A stretch of DNA of 64,000 nucleotides from CAWIUB01 sp963839175 (GCA_963839175.1 CAWIUB010000022.1:1-64000); one strand, 5' to 3'; shown: positions 1 through 9,565, numbered from the stretch's first letter. Made by a program: numbers and translations. Notes: a model not told the origin generated them from the letters alone.

Positions 1-84
1 GACTAGCTGATACCGCGGACGTGGTAGCCGCACAGCCTGCGGACGGCTGACGACGGCGGGCACGCTGCTCACGACGATCGATGC

Positions 85-835
85 ATGACCACTGCACTGA
101 CTGCGACCACCACTGCGGCCGCGCGAGCGGAACGCGTCACCAAGATCTACGGCAGCGACGAAACCGCCGTCACCGCGTTGGACGACGTGAGCCTCGACAT
201 CCCGGACGGGCAATTCATCGCGATCATGGGCCCGTCCGGGTCCGGTAAGTCGACGGTGATGCATTGCCTGGCCGGGCTGGACACGCTCAGTTCCGGGCGG
301 GTGTTCCTCGGCGACGTCGAGCTCGGCACGCTCACCGACCGGCAGCTCACCCAACTTCGGCGCGATCGGATCGGGTTCGTGTTCCAGGCGTTCAACCTGG
401 TACCCACCCTGTCCGCGTCCGAGAACATCACCCTGCCGCTGTCGCTGGCCGGCACGACGCCGGACCGGCGGTGGGTCGAGGCGATCGTCGAGACCGTCGG
501 GCTGACCGACCGGCTGGCACACCGGCCGTCCGAGCTGTCCGGAGGCCAGCAGCAGCGCGTCGCGGTGGCTCGCGCGCTGGCCAGCCGGCCGCAGATCGTC
601 TTCGCCGACGAGCCGACCGGCAACCTCGACTCGCGCAGCGGCGCCGACGTCCTCGGGCTGCTCCGCCACGCCCGGCAGGAGTTCGGGCAGACGATCGTGC
701 TGGTCACCCACGACCCGTTCGCGGCCAGCTACGCCGACACGGCGGTATTCCTCGCTGATGGCCGAGCTGGTGAGCACCCTGGCGCAGCCCACCCCAGCGA
801 CGGTGCTCGACCAGCTGAAGAACCTGGAGGGCTGA
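85..835 (+). CDS. ABC transporter ATP-binding protein (MacB/LolD type), frame broken near its 3' end
   Basis: This is the ATPase subunit of a MacB/LolD-like ABC system and powers the FtsX-type permease encoded just downstream. Visible motifs are Walker A GPSGSGKST (about residues 50-58), Q-loop FQAFN, signature LSGGQQQR, Walker B VFADEPTGNLD and switch His in VTHD. After LADGR the frame is shifted by one base near position 766. The uninterrupted frame runs on to 954, 113 bp into the permease gene, with a non-conserved tail. Removing one G near 766 gives a natural tail ending in QLKNLEG at 833-835, with a GGAGG (826-830) serving the next ATG at 842. I therefore give the repaired span. The break may be real or an assembly error. 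No strong ribosome site precedes 85. Confidence 0.85.
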
Positions 836-841
836 TCCGCC

Positions 842-3379
842 ATGCTCACCATCGCTGCAAAGGGCGTCTGGGTCTACAAGCGCCGGCTGGTCGCCACGAC
901 GCTTGCGGTACTGCTCGGCGTGGCCTTCCTGTCCGGGACGCTGCTGCTCGGTGACACGTTGCGCGCCAACTTCGACACACTGTTCACCCAGGCCGACGGG
1001 CAGACCGATGTCGTCGTCCGCAGCGCCACCGCGATCGGCGCCGGACCCGGGACGAGCACCCGTCCCGGAATCGACGCCAGCCTGCTGGCCCGCGTCGAGC
1101 AGGTGCCCGGCGTGGCCGATGCCGCCGGCTACCTCGAGGGCTTCGGTCAGTTGCTCGGCCGCGACGGCAAGGGCATAGGCGGCAATGGGCCGCCGACTCG
1201 CGCCGCGAACTGGATCGCCGACCCGGCACTGAACGCGTACCGGCTCGTGCAGGGTCACGCCCCGCGGGCCGACGACCAGGTGGTGATCAACCGCGGTGCC
1301 GCCAAGACCGGCCACCTCACCCTCGGCGCCACCACGACGCTGCTCACCCCGCGTCCGATCCGGGTGCAAGTGGTCGGCATCGCGACCTTCGGCAGCGCCG
1401 ACGGGTTCGGCCCGAGCACGTTCACCGGCCTGACGATGCACGCCGCGCAGACCTACCTGACCGGCAAACCGGCGCAGGTCACCCAGATCATGGTGAGCGC
1501 CACGCCCGGGGTCAGCGCAGATGCATTGGCCGGGCGGGTGCAGGCCGTGCTGCCGGGTAGCGCGCAGGCGATCACCGGCGCGCAGCTGGCCGCGGAGAAC
1601 TTCACCGACATCAACAACGGCTTTCTGGGCTTCGTGCGCACCGCGCTCACCGTGTTCGCGGTCATCGCTCTGCTCGTCGCCGCGTTCAGCATCTACAACA
1701 CCTTCTCGATCCTCGCCGCGCAGCGCAGCCGCGATTCCGCGCTGCTGCGTGCGCTCGGTGCCAGCCGGCGCCAGGTGATCGCCACCAGTGCGATCGAGAC
1801 CGTCCTGGTCGGGCTGGTCGGCTCGGTGGCCGGCTGGGCCGGTGGCATCGGCATCGCCGCACTGCTGAAGGGTGTCTTCGACGGTTTCGGCTTCGCCCTG
1901 CCCGCCGGCGGGCTGGTGTACCGCCCGGCGAGCGCCGCGTTAGCGATCGGTGCAGGGCTGCTCGCCACGGTGCTCGCCGGTGTGCTGCCCGCTGTGCGGG
2001 CCAGCAAGGTGGCGCCGGTCGCCGCGCTGCGCGACTCCGCGGCGGAGCCACCGACCGTGCCACGCCGCCGGGTCGCTGCCGGCGTCGTGCTGACCGCCGC
2101 CGGTGTCGCAACCGTCCTCGCCGCGGTGGGTGGTGAGCAGACCGCTCTCACTGGACTGGGCGCGATGCTGATCATCGCCGGCATGGTCGTGCTCGGACCG
2201 TTCGCCGCCCGCGGCGCGGCATCCGTGCTCGGCGCTCCCATCGCGGCGCTGCGTGGAATCACGGGATCGCTGGCCCGGCAGAACGCCCGGCGCAATCCCC
2301 GACGCACGGCCGCGACCGCGTCTGCCTTGATGGTCGGCGTCACCGTGGTCGCGCTTTTCACCGTGGTCGGCGCGTCGCTGAAGGCCTCCGCCGCGCACGG
2401 CGTCAACCGGACGCTGCGCGCCGACCTGGTGGTCGACCTCGGCGGCTACGGCGGCCAATCCGGCGCCAGCGGGCTCAGCCCGCAACTGGCCGATCGGCTC
2501 GCTCAGCTGCCAGGCGTGCAGACGTCCGCGCCGATCGCCAAGGGCACCGTCCTGCTGGACGGGCACGCCCGCTCGATCAGCGTCGCGGACCCGAACGCGC
2601 TGGGCCGGGTCGCCGATCTGGGCGGATCGGTTGCCGGCCTGAACGGTGGAACCCTGGCCATCTCGAAGACCGCGGCGAAGGACCGGCACTGGGGGATCGG
2701 TACTATCGTTCCCGTCACCTATCCCGACGGAGCGACTGCCCGCCTGCGCGTCACCACGATCTACGACTACGCGGATCTCATCGGCGACTACCTGCTCGCC
2801 CCGGCGGCCTGGACGCCGCACGCCGGCCAGCTCATGTACGGCCAGATCCTGCTCGGCTTGCGGCCCGGCAGCGACCTGCGCACCGTCCAGGCCGCGGTCA
2901 CCGAGGCGGCCGCGCCGTACGGCGCACCGCGGGTGCAGGATCGCGCCGAGTACCGCGGCAGCGTCACCAGCGGCGTGAACACCATCCTCGGCCTGATCTA
3001 CGTGATGCTCGCGCTGGCGATCCTGATCGCCTTGATGGGCATCACCAACACCCTGACCCTGTCCATCCACGAACGCACCCGCGAGCTCGGGCTGCTGCGC
3101 GCCGTAGGCCAGAGCCGGCGCCAGGCCCGGTCGATGATCCGCTGGGAATCGCTGATCATCGCGGTCTTCGGCACCGTCGGCGGCGTGCTGCTCGGCGTAT
3201 TCCTGGGCTGGGCCCTGGTCAGCGCGTCGCCCACCTCGGCGCTTGCGGTCTTCTCCGCTCCGCCGCTGCAGCTGGTGATCTTCCTCGTCGTCGGGGCGAT
3301 CGCCGGCGTGCTCGCTGGCATCCGGCCTGCACGGCGGGCAGCGCGCCACAGCGTCCTGGCCGCGCTCGCCGCCGACTGA
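842..3379 (+). CDS. FtsX-like ABC transporter permease
   Basis: An 845-residue inner-membrane permease with an N-terminal membrane anchor (residues about 15-40), an extracytoplasmic MacB-PCD-like domain, and two FtsX modules. The modules are visible as hydrophobic triplets near residues 265-395 and 705-840, each with the family motif of a Leu-rich ERTRELGLLRA or QRSRDSALLRA coupling segment. Length is typical of actinobacterial two-module FtsX permeases. It starts 6 bp after the repaired stop of the ATPase, behind GGAGG, so the two form an operon and probably one exporter. The substrate (lipid, peptide or drug) cannot be read from the sequence. Confidence 0.9.
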   Translation: MLTIAAKGVWVYKRRLVATTLAVLLGVAFLSGTLLLGDTLRANFDTLFTQADGQTDVVVRSATAIGAGPGTSTRPGIDASLLARVEQVPGVADAAGYLEGFGQLLGRDGKGIGGNGPPTRAANWIADPALNAYRLVQGHAPRADDQVVINRGAAKTGHLTLGATTTLLTPRPIRVQVVGIATFGSADGFGPSTFTGLTMHAAQTYLTGKPAQVTQIMVSATPGVSADALAGRVQAVLPGSAQAITGAQLAAENFTDINNGFLGFVRTALTVFAVIALLVAAFSIYNTFSILAAQRSRDSALLRALGASRRQVIATSAIETVLVGLVGSVAGWAGGIGIAALLKGVFDGFGFALPAGGLVYRPASAALAIGAGLLATVLAGVLPAVRASKVAPVAALRDSAAEPPTVPRRRVAAGVVLTAAGVATVLAAVGGEQTALTGLGAMLIIAGMVVLGPFAARGAASVLGAPIAALRGITGSLARQNARRNPRRTAATASALMVGVTVVALFTVVGASLKASAAHGVNRTLRADLVVDLGGYGGQSGASGLSPQLADRLAQLPGVQTSAPIAKGTVLLDGHARSISVADPNALGRVADLGGSVAGLNGGTLAISKTAAKDRHWGIGTIVPVTYPDGATARLRVTTIYDYADLIGDYLLAPAAWTPHAGQLMYGQILLGLRPGSDLRTVQAAVTEAAAPYGAPRVQDRAEYRGSVTSGVNTILGLIYVMLALAILIALMGITNTLTLSIHERTRELGLLRAVGQSRRQARSMIRWESLIIAVFGTVGGVLLGVFLGWALVSASPTSALAVFSAPPLQLVIFLVVGAIAGVLAGIRPARRAARHSVLAALAAD

Positions 3380-3428
3380 GGGTTCGCGCTGATGCCATCA
3401 TCTGCACCGTGACGAGAGGAGACCGACC

Positions 3429-3860
3429 ATGACTGGCAATGCGTATCTTCGCCCGCGATGGCCGGCTCGGGTCATCGGCGAGCGCATGGCACGGCTATTC
3501 CGCCCGTCCGTCGTTTGCCTGCTGTCGGTGCGCGGACGAAACACCGGCCAGTGGCGCTCTCACTCCCTCGTCGTCCTCGAACACGAGGGTCAGCGATATC
3601 TGCTCGCGGCCTACGGCCACACCGAGTGGTCACGCAACCTGCGGGCCGCCGGCACTGGCCGGCTCACCCGCCGCGGCCAGGTCGAGGAGTTCACCGCGGT
3701 CGAGGTGCCGGTCCAGCAGCGGCCACCGCTGATCGAGGCCTACCTACGCCAGTTCGGCACGTTGCCGACCGTCGGTCGGACCTTCCGCGAGCTGCCCGAC
3801 GCGGCCGATCACCCCACGTTCCGGATCTCCAGCACGACGGCGACCGAGCCGCAGCGTTAG
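3429..3860 (+). CDS. Nitroreductase/deazaflavin-dependent oxidoreductase family protein
   Basis: A 143-residue protein of the DDN/DUF385 split-beta-barrel family, which in actinomycetes includes F420-dependent nitroreductases. Family signals are the RGRNTGQWRSH turn followed by the barrel strand LVVLEHEGQRYLLAAYGHTEWSRNLRAA, and the late aromatic-poor helix before TVGRTFREL. It has no signal peptide. The ATG is preceded by a GAGAGGAG ribosome site. It lies 49 bp after the FtsX gene and may be co-transcribed with it, but no functional link is apparent. F420 binding is inferred from the family. Confidence 0.8.
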   Translation: MTGNAYLRPRWPARVIGERMARLFRPSVVCLLSVRGRNTGQWRSHSLVVLEHEGQRYLLAAYGHTEWSRNLRAAGTGRLTRRGQVEEFTAVEVPVQQRPPLIEAYLRQFGTLPTVGRTFRELPDAADHPTFRISSTTATEPQR

Positions 3861-3929
3861 GCGTGCGTGTACGGCGGATATCGGACGGTCAGCAGCAGCA
3901 GGTGGGCCACCGCCGGTCGGGGCTGGAGT

Positions 3930-4178
3930 TCAGTGCTCCGTTGCGAGAAGCGGGAATCCGGCGAGGATCTGCTGCAGATGGATGACCTGCCGCTGGATGA
4001 ACTCTGCGACAGAGAACGCGACGACATCCGCCGCCTGATCCTTGTCAGCCACGATGCGGCGGGCCTGGGCGCTCGTGAGGCCGTCCGGTTCCGCGCCCGC
4101 CGATCTGGCCGGCTCGCCTGCGGACCTTCGGCCCTCCGGCGGCCGGCCCGGCTGGGCACGGACATAGGTGACGGGCCG
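3930..4178 (-). pseudogene. Possible C-terminal remnant of a disrupted gene
   Basis: On the minus strand a frame ends at a TGA at 3932-3930 and reads back as protein-like sequence, including LTSAQARRIVADKDQAADVV and AEFIQRQVIHLQQILAG, with an alternating hydrophobic pattern. It is preceded by a Gly/Pro/Arg-rich linker and then an in-frame TAG exactly at the left edge of the IS630 element. No convincing start codon or ribosome site is present. It could be the tail of a gene broken before or by the insertion. I do not recognise the family. Confidence 0.3.
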
Positions 4179-4181
4179 CTA

Positions 4182-5321
4182 GTGTCGTGCGCCAGAAATT
4201 CGTGCATAAGTCGTAGAATGGGGTATGCCGCGTTCTGGACGCCCGAAGGCCGTGTTGGAGCTGACCGGTGAGGAGCGTGATCAGTTGCGGCGGTGGGCGC
4301 GGCGGCGCAGTTCGGCGCAGGCGTTGGCGTTGCGGTCGCGGATCGTGCTGGCGTGCGCGGACGGGGTTGGACAACAAGCAGGTCGCGGCCAGCGGGAGCG
4401 GAGTCGTCGCCGCCGACGGTGGGCAAGTGGCGGGCGCGGTTCGTGGAGTTCCGTCTGGACGGGCTGAGCGACGATCCGCGTCCGGGGCGGCCGGCCGTCG
4501 ATCACGGCCGAGCAGGTCGAGGACGTCGTGGTCGCACGTTGGAGTCGACGCCGGCCGAACGCGACGCACTGGTCGCGGGCGAAGATGGCCGAGCGCAGCG
4601 GGCTGTCGAAGTCGAGCATCGGGCGGATCTGGAAGGCGTTCGAGCTCAAGCCGCACCGCGCCGAGACGTTCAAGCTGTCCAACGATCCGTTGTTCGTGGA
4701 CAAGGTCTTCGACGTCGTCGGGCTGTACCTGAACCCGCCCGAGGCGGCGGTGGTGCTGTGCGTGGACGAGAAGTCCCAGGTGCAGGCGCTGGCCCGTTCG
4801 CAGCCGGCGTTCCCGATGATGCCGGGCATGCCGGAGAAGCGCACCCACGACTACGTCCGGCACGGCACGACCAGCCTGTTCGCGGCGTTCAACACCGCCG
4901 ACGGCACCGTGATCAGCTCGCTGCACCGCCGGCACCGCACGATCGAGTTCAAGAAGTTCCTGACCAAGATCGACACCGAGGTCCCCGACGATCTGGAGGT
5001 GCACCTGGTCTGCGACAACTACGGCACCCACAAGAGCCCGGCGATCACGCGACTGGCTGGCCGCCCACCCGCGTTTCCACGTGCACTACACGCCGACCTA
5101 CTCCAGCTGGATCAACCAGGTCGAACGCTGGTTCGCCTACCTCACCGAGGATCTGCTGCGCCGCGGCGACCACCGCAGCGTGCAAGCACTCGAAGAAAGA
5201 CATCCGCGACTGGGTCAAGGCCTGGAACGAGAACCCGAAACCATTCATCTGGACCAAGACCGCCGAACAGATCCTCGAATCACTCGGACGACTTCTTAAA
5301 CGAATCACCGGCGCAGGACAC
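4182..5321 (+). mobile_element. IS630-family insertion sequence, about 1.14 kb
   Basis: Both ends carry TA followed by inverted copies of the same terminus: TAGTGTCGTGCGCC at 4180 and, reverse-complemented, TAGTGTCCTGCGCC ending at 5323. Similarity extends over about 23 bases with four mismatches. TA duplication is the hallmark of IS630/Tc1-type transposition. The interior encodes an IS630 transposase that is broken in several places, so the copy is probably inactive. It separates unrelated genes (3429-3860 and 5447-6055) and abuts possible gene remnants on its left side. Confidence 0.85.
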
Positions 5322-5324
5322 TAG
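4225..5324 (+). pseudogene. IS630 family transposase, multiply frameshifted
   Basis: The N-terminus begins MPRSGRPKAVLELTGEERDQ, a typical IS630 start with a helix-turn-helix. DDE catalytic-domain blocks are seen as LCVDEKSQVQALARSQP (first Asp), LVCDNYGTHK (second Asp) and YTPTYSSWINQVERWF (final acidic block). These blocks lie in different frames: breaks occur near 4360, 4410, 4500-4545, 5050 and 5180, and the C-terminus is in the frame that ends with the TAG at 5322-5324. At least five indels make it a pseudogene unless the assembly is poor here. Confidence 0.85.
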
Positions 5325-5446
5325 TAGCCGGCAAAACTCTTACCAGCACCAGCGGCCCGCATCATCGGCCAGCTCGACGCTCACGGCGGAACAAGCCACG
5401 AGGCGCTAGTCGTCGTTGCGTTCACCCTGTGATGACGCGTCGCGGG

Positions 5447-6055
5447 TTATTCCAGCTCCACGGAGTGGAAATCCAACCGATACTGGTCGATCCCGCGCAC
5501 CGTGACGTTTCCGCCTTTGACGGCCTCCAAACGGCGGGCGGCCGCCGGACCGCGTGCGGCGACGAGCGCCTCGCCGTCACGCCACATGGTCTCCACAACT
5601 GCCCGGCCACTCTGAGGGTCCACAAGCAGAACAGCGGTGCAGAACCCGTCGCTACCGGCGAGCGACTCGATCGCGAGATCGTCATACGCCGCAAGCACGT
5701 CATCCAGGCCCGTCGCCTCGATGTCGAGGCGAGTCAAACTGACGGCGGCTCCTGCACGGGCCGGAGCGACGTGCACGAATCTCGCGACCTCGTAATGCTC
5801 GATTGACACGGTGGCGCCAAAGAATGCGGCGTCGTGAACCGGGCGGACGAAGCTCGCATCATTCGCTCGCATCGCGTCCTCGGTGGCCCAGTACGCCTCG
5901 ACCAGCGCAACGCCCAGATCATCGTTGACGAGCACCGATATGCCCCGACTTCCCGGCTGGTGCGTGAAATCCATCCTGACGTCATGCTCGTAGTGGCTGA
6001 TCACCTCACTCAAGCGCGCCGGATCCGCCGCATGAAGCGTCAATCGCGCGTACAC
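5447..6055 (-). CDS. Duplicated antibiotic-biosynthesis-monooxygenase-like (dimeric alpha-beta barrel) protein
   Basis: A 202-residue cytosolic protein with two tandem ferredoxin-like ABM repeats. The first covers roughly residues 1-100 (VYARLTLHAADPARLSEV, then a VEAYWATEDAMRAND strand/helix). The second covers 110-200 (SLTRLDIEATGLDDVLAAYD, then VVETMWRDGEALVAA). ABM domains form oxygenases or heme/quinone-handling enzymes, but many have no known role. The GTG at 6055 is chosen because GGAGG lies 8-9 bases upstream; an ATG at 6121 in the same frame would add 22 unconserved-looking residues. It faces the IS630 element tail to tail. Confidence 0.7.
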   Translation of the reverse strand: MYARLTLHAADPARLSEVISHYEHDVRMDFTHQPGSRGISVLVNDDLGVALVEAYWATEDAMRANDASFVRPVHDAAFFGATVSIEHYEVARFVHVAPARAGAAVSLTRLDIEATGLDDVLAAYDDLAIESLAGSDGFCTAVLLVDPQSGRAVVETMWRDGEALVAARGPAAARRLEAVKGGNVTVRGIDQYRLDFHSVELE

Positions 6056-6308
6056 GGCCCAAACCTCCACCCGACCGAACCCCGCTTGATCCCACTGACG
6101 CTTCCTTGCTGGCGATCGCATGTCAACCGACCGGCAACTGCCAAGCCGACCGGATACGGCACGCAGCGCGCCCGGTCGCGCACCACAGGCTGCACCAAGG
6201 CAGAGTGACGCTCAGACGAGCCGCACCGCATCCGCAGGCCGGCCACCTCGATGACAGTCTCAGTGCCAATGCCGCCCACCGCTGATCCCCTGTCGCGCCC
6301 GTCGCTCA

Positions 6309-8555
6309 TCATTCCGTTGCTAGCCCCACTACCCCGTGGTCCACGAGCGGGCGGGCGCGCAATCGGCGCAGCGGCGCGGGGGCGTACCACGCGGCCCGGC
6401 CCAACAGCCGCTGACAAGCGGGCACTAGCACGGCGCGCACCAGGGTCGCGTCGATGAGGACGGCGAATCCTGCGCCGATGCCGAAGAGTTGCAGGAAGCT
6501 GACTGTCGCGGTGCCGAAGGCGAAGAAGCTCACTGCGACCAGTGCGGCCGCGGTGGTGACGATGCGCCCGCTGCGGGTCAGCCCCTCGGTGACCGCGGTC
6601 TGGTTGTCGTGGCCGCGGTCGTGGAGTTCCTTGATCCGGCTGAGCACGATCACCTCGTAGTCCATCGACAGGCCGAAGGCGATGCAGAACAGCAGCATCA
6701 GCATGCTGGTGTCCAGCGGCAGCGCGGTGAAGTGCAGTGCGCTGGACAGGTGCCCCGCCTGGAAGATCCACACCATCAGCCCGGCGGTGGCGGCGAGGGT
6801 GACCGCGTTGAGCAGGAGCGAGCGAATCGGTTGCAGCACGGACCCGGTGAACAGGAACAGCACGATGAAGGTGGTCACGACGACAAGCAGGCCGACCAGC
6901 GGCAGCCGGCTGCCGATTGCGTGCGTGGTGTCGAGCAGTTCGGCTGTCTGGCCGCCCACGTAGACACGGACGCTCCGTGGGCCGGGGATCTCGCGCACCG
7001 TCCGCACCAGCTGCTTCGCGGCGTCGGAGCGGGGGTCGGCCGCGCTCACGACCGAGAGCCGTTGCGCGGTGGGGCGGCCGAGGGTCGGGTTGGCCGAGTT
7101 GGGCACGGCTGTGCCGTGGGCGAAGGTCGCAGTGCTGGTTTCGACACGCGCGACCCCGGCCAGGTTCGACAGGCGCGTCGCGTAGGCGGTCAACGCGGCG
7201 CGGTCGAGCGGGCCGTCGGTGACGACGTTCAGTGCGGTGGCGCTGTCGCCGGCGAAGTCGCCGCGCAGCACGTCGCCCACCGCCCTGCTCTGCGTGTTCG
7301 TCTGCAGCACGCGGTCATCCGGCGTGCCGAACTGGACATGCCGCAGCGGCAGCGCGAGCAGCAGCAGCACGGCCAGCACCGGGATCGCGATGAGCGCCGG
7401 GCGGCGCATGACCTGCGCCGCGAGCCGTCCCCACAACGGTGCGGCGGTGGACGGCGCGCGGTCGCGCGCCCACGGCAGCCGGCCGGAGTTCACGCGCCGG
7501 CCCAGCACGGCGAGCAGGGCGGGCAGGACGACGACCGCGGCGACCATCGAGATGAGTACCACGCCGATGCCGGCGTAAGCAAACGAGCGCAGGAAGTACA
7601 GCGGGAAGATCAGCAGCACGGCGAGCGCGGCCACAACCGTCGCGCCGCTGAACGCGATCGTGCGCCCGGCCGTCTGCACGCTGCGCACGACCGCCTGCAC
7701 CGGCTCGCGACCGGCCGCGAGCTCCTCCCGGTAGCGGCTGATCATAAGCAGCGCGTAGTCGATGGCTAGTGACATGCCGAGTGCGGTGGTCAGGTTGATC
7801 GAGTAGATGGCCACGTTGGTCACCGAGCCGAGCACGAACAGCTCGGCGAACGTGCCGAGGATCGCGACCATCCCGATCGCCAGGGGCAGCAGCGCGGCCA
7901 CGACGCTGCCGAATGCGAACACCAGCAGCGCCAGGACGATCGGCACGGCGACCAACTCGGCGATGGCGAGGCTCTTGCCGACCTGCTCGGTGATGTCATT
8001 GCTGATCGCCGCATCGCCGCCGACCGTGACGTCAACCTGCCTGTTGCGCGATCGCAGGCCCGCCAACTCGGAGGCGCTGAGATCGCGGTCGCTCTTGGTG
8101 CTGCCCACCACGAGCGCGTACTTGCCGTCCTTCGACTTCAGGCCGGGGTTGCGCGTCGACCAGTAGGACACCACGTTCGACACGCCCTGTACCGCCTTGA
8201 GACGGCCGGCCGCCTCAGCACCCGCTACTCGCGCGGGTGCGTCGTCGACCGTTCCGGCTTTGGCGTGGACGAGCAGCACGACACCGGCTGCGCCACCGAA
8301 GCGCTGGTCGGTCAGCGTCTGCGCGGCCGTCGACTCGGCGGCCGGGTCCTGGAAGCCGCCCGTCTTCAACCTGCCGAAAGCGCCGAGCCCGAGGACGCCG
8401 AACCCGACGACGGCTAGCATTGTCGCGATCAGCACGAGACGGGCGCGGCGGACCACGAAACTTCCGATCGACCCCATCATTCTGCCCCCAAGGCGTGGCA
8501 GCGGGCTCGCCGTCTTGCTCTGGTGGAGATCACGCGGCAAGGTCAGGTCAGTCAT
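6309..8555 (-). CDS. MMPL family transporter
   Basis: A 748-residue RND-superfamily exporter of the actinobacterial MMPL group. It has the expected topology: one helix near residue 30 (RRARLVLIATMLAVVGFGVL), a large external loop, five clustered helices (about 185-350), a second domain led by one helix near 375, an external loop, and a final helix cluster with MDYEVIVLSRIKELHD. Such proteins export lipids, siderophores or drugs. The start at 8555 (MTDLTLPRDL) follows a GGAG. It is divergently transcribed from a TetR gene, whose product probably represses it through the palindromes in the shared gap. Confidence 0.88.
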   Translation of the reverse strand: MTDLTLPRDLHQSKTASPLPRLGGRMMGSIGSFVVRRARLVLIATMLAVVGFGVLGLGAFGRLKTGGFQDPAAESTAAQTLTDQRFGGAAGVVLLVHAKAGTVDDAPARVAGAEAAGRLKAVQGVSNVVSYWSTRNPGLKSKDGKYALVVGSTKSDRDLSASELAGLRSRNRQVDVTVGGDAAISNDITEQVGKSLAIAELVAVPIVLALLVFAFGSVVAALLPLAIGMVAILGTFAELFVLGSVTNVAIYSINLTTALGMSLAIDYALLMISRYREELAAGREPVQAVVRSVQTAGRTIAFSGATVVAALAVLLIFPLYFLRSFAYAGIGVVLISMVAAVVVLPALLAVLGRRVNSGRLPWARDRAPSTAAPLWGRLAAQVMRRPALIAIPVLAVLLLLALPLRHVQFGTPDDRVLQTNTQSRAVGDVLRGDFAGDSATALNVVTDGPLDRAALTAYATRLSNLAGVARVETSTATFAHGTAVPNSANPTLGRPTAQRLSVVSAADPRSDAAKQLVRTVREIPGPRSVRVYVGGQTAELLDTTHAIGSRLPLVGLLVVVTTFIVLFLFTGSVLQPIRSLLLNAVTLAATAGLMVWIFQAGHLSSALHFTALPLDTSMLMLLFCIAFGLSMDYEVIVLSRIKELHDRGHDNQTAVTEGLTRSGRIVTTAAALVAVSFFAFGTATVSFLQLFGIGAGFAVLIDATLVRAVLVPACQRLLGRAAWYAPAPLRRLRARPLVDHGVVGLATE

Positions 8556-8576
8556 GAAGCACTCCGGTAGCAGATC

Positions 8577-8640
8577 ATGTTGACGATGCCAACATTCGGG
8601 GTTGTTGACGAGAGTGCCACACACTGTGGACACTGTCAAC
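8577..8640. promoter_or_regulatory. Divergent MMPL/TetR control region with two inverted repeats
   Basis: ATGTTG-N7-CAACAT occupies 8577-8595. A larger imperfect palindrome runs from GTTGAC (8604-8609) to GTCAAC (8635-8640), with GTGCCACA/TGTGGACAC inside it. Both share a TGTTGA/TCAACA core. The second ends exactly at the TetR ATG, as expected for an autoregulated TetR operator. Confidence 0.6.
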
Positions 8641-9303
8641 ATGGTTCGTGGACCCGGCGGCAGCGAAGCGCGCGGCTACCACCACGGCAACCTGCGTGCG
8701 GCTCTCGTCGAGGCCGGCGTCGAGCTGGCCCGCACCGGTGGCCCCGGCGCGGTGCTGCTGCGCGCGGCCTCACGCCAGGCCGGCGTCTCGCACAACGCGG
8801 CGTATCGGCACTTCGCCAACCAGGAGGACCTGGTCGCCGCCGTCGCCGAGCGGTGCATGACCCGGCTGGGCCTGCTGATGATCGATCGCTCGAACCTCGT
8901 CACGGCGCGTGGCCCCATCCGCCGGGCCCGCGCGCGCCTCGAGGCGATCGGGCGGGCCTACATCGACTTCGCCCGCACCGAACCCGGCTGGTTCCGCACC
9001 GCGTTCACCTCCGCGCGACCCCACCCCGCCGACGCACTGACTCGCGAACCATCCCCGGAGGACCGCACCGACTCCGAACAGACCACCCGTCCGTACGACG
9101 TGCTCAGCGCCCGACTCGACGAACTCGTCAGCGTCGGCGCGCTCACACCCCAACGCCGCCCCGGCGCCGAGTACGCAGCCTGGTCCGCAGTCCACGGCCT
9201 GTCCAGCCTGCTGCTCGACGGGCCACTACGCGACCTGCCCGAACCCCAAGTCGAGTACGCGATCACCACCGTCCTCGCAGCCGTCGACCGCGGCCTGCGA
9301 TGA
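8641..9303 (+). CDS. TetR/AcrR family transcriptional regulator
   Basis: A 220-residue regulator. The N-terminal helix-turn-helix is clear: RGYHHGNLRAALVEAGVELA, then LLRAASRQAGVSHNAAYRHF and NQEDLVAAVAERC (residues about 12-70). The rest matches the TetR C-terminal WHG/TetR_C_13 ligand domain (AYIDFARTEPGWFRTAF). The ATG at 8641 is preferred because upstream in-frame TTG codons lie inside the palindrome. The divergent MMPL gene is the likely target. The ligand is unknown. Confidence 0.88.
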   Translation: MVRGPGGSEARGYHHGNLRAALVEAGVELARTGGPGAVLLRAASRQAGVSHNAAYRHFANQEDLVAAVAERCMTRLGLLMIDRSNLVTARGPIRRARARLEAIGRAYIDFARTEPGWFRTAFTSARPHPADALTREPSPEDRTDSEQTTRPYDVLSARLDELVSVGALTPQRRPGAEYAAWSAVHGLSSLLLDGPLRDLPEPQVEYAITTVLAAVDRGLR

Positions 9304-9565
9304 CATCAATCAGCCGCTCCCGCCTTCCCTAGTCATCAGACCCAGACGCGATCAGGTACAAGCGCTGCGTCAGCGCATGCTGGCTCGTGCTCGGCTCGGG
9401 CCCGTAAACCGCCGAACCGCTTGCGGGAACTGGACGAGGTCAGCGTTGATGGCCTCAGAATCACGTATCGCCGCGGATTACGCCGATTGCCTCGCGGGTG
9501 CGTAGGCGTGTTGAGCGGATCAGCGAGGACGTCACCCACAGTCCCGATGAGTGGCCGAGCCGTCA
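9304..9565. other. Convergent intergenic region without a recognised gene
   Basis: The 262 bases between the TetR and PPOX genes hold no frame with family signals, no tRNA and no convincing terminator hairpin with a T tract. Confidence 0.5.

Noticed and set aside
1..88. Upstream gene ending in ATGA overlap with the first ABC ATPase start
   Set aside because: The phase that would end at 86-88 already contains a TGA at 8-10, leaving no room for a gene in view.
4225..5409. Intact transposase starting at 4528
   Set aside because: That frame lacks the N-terminal DNA-binding part and loses the final catalytic block to another phase near 5050.
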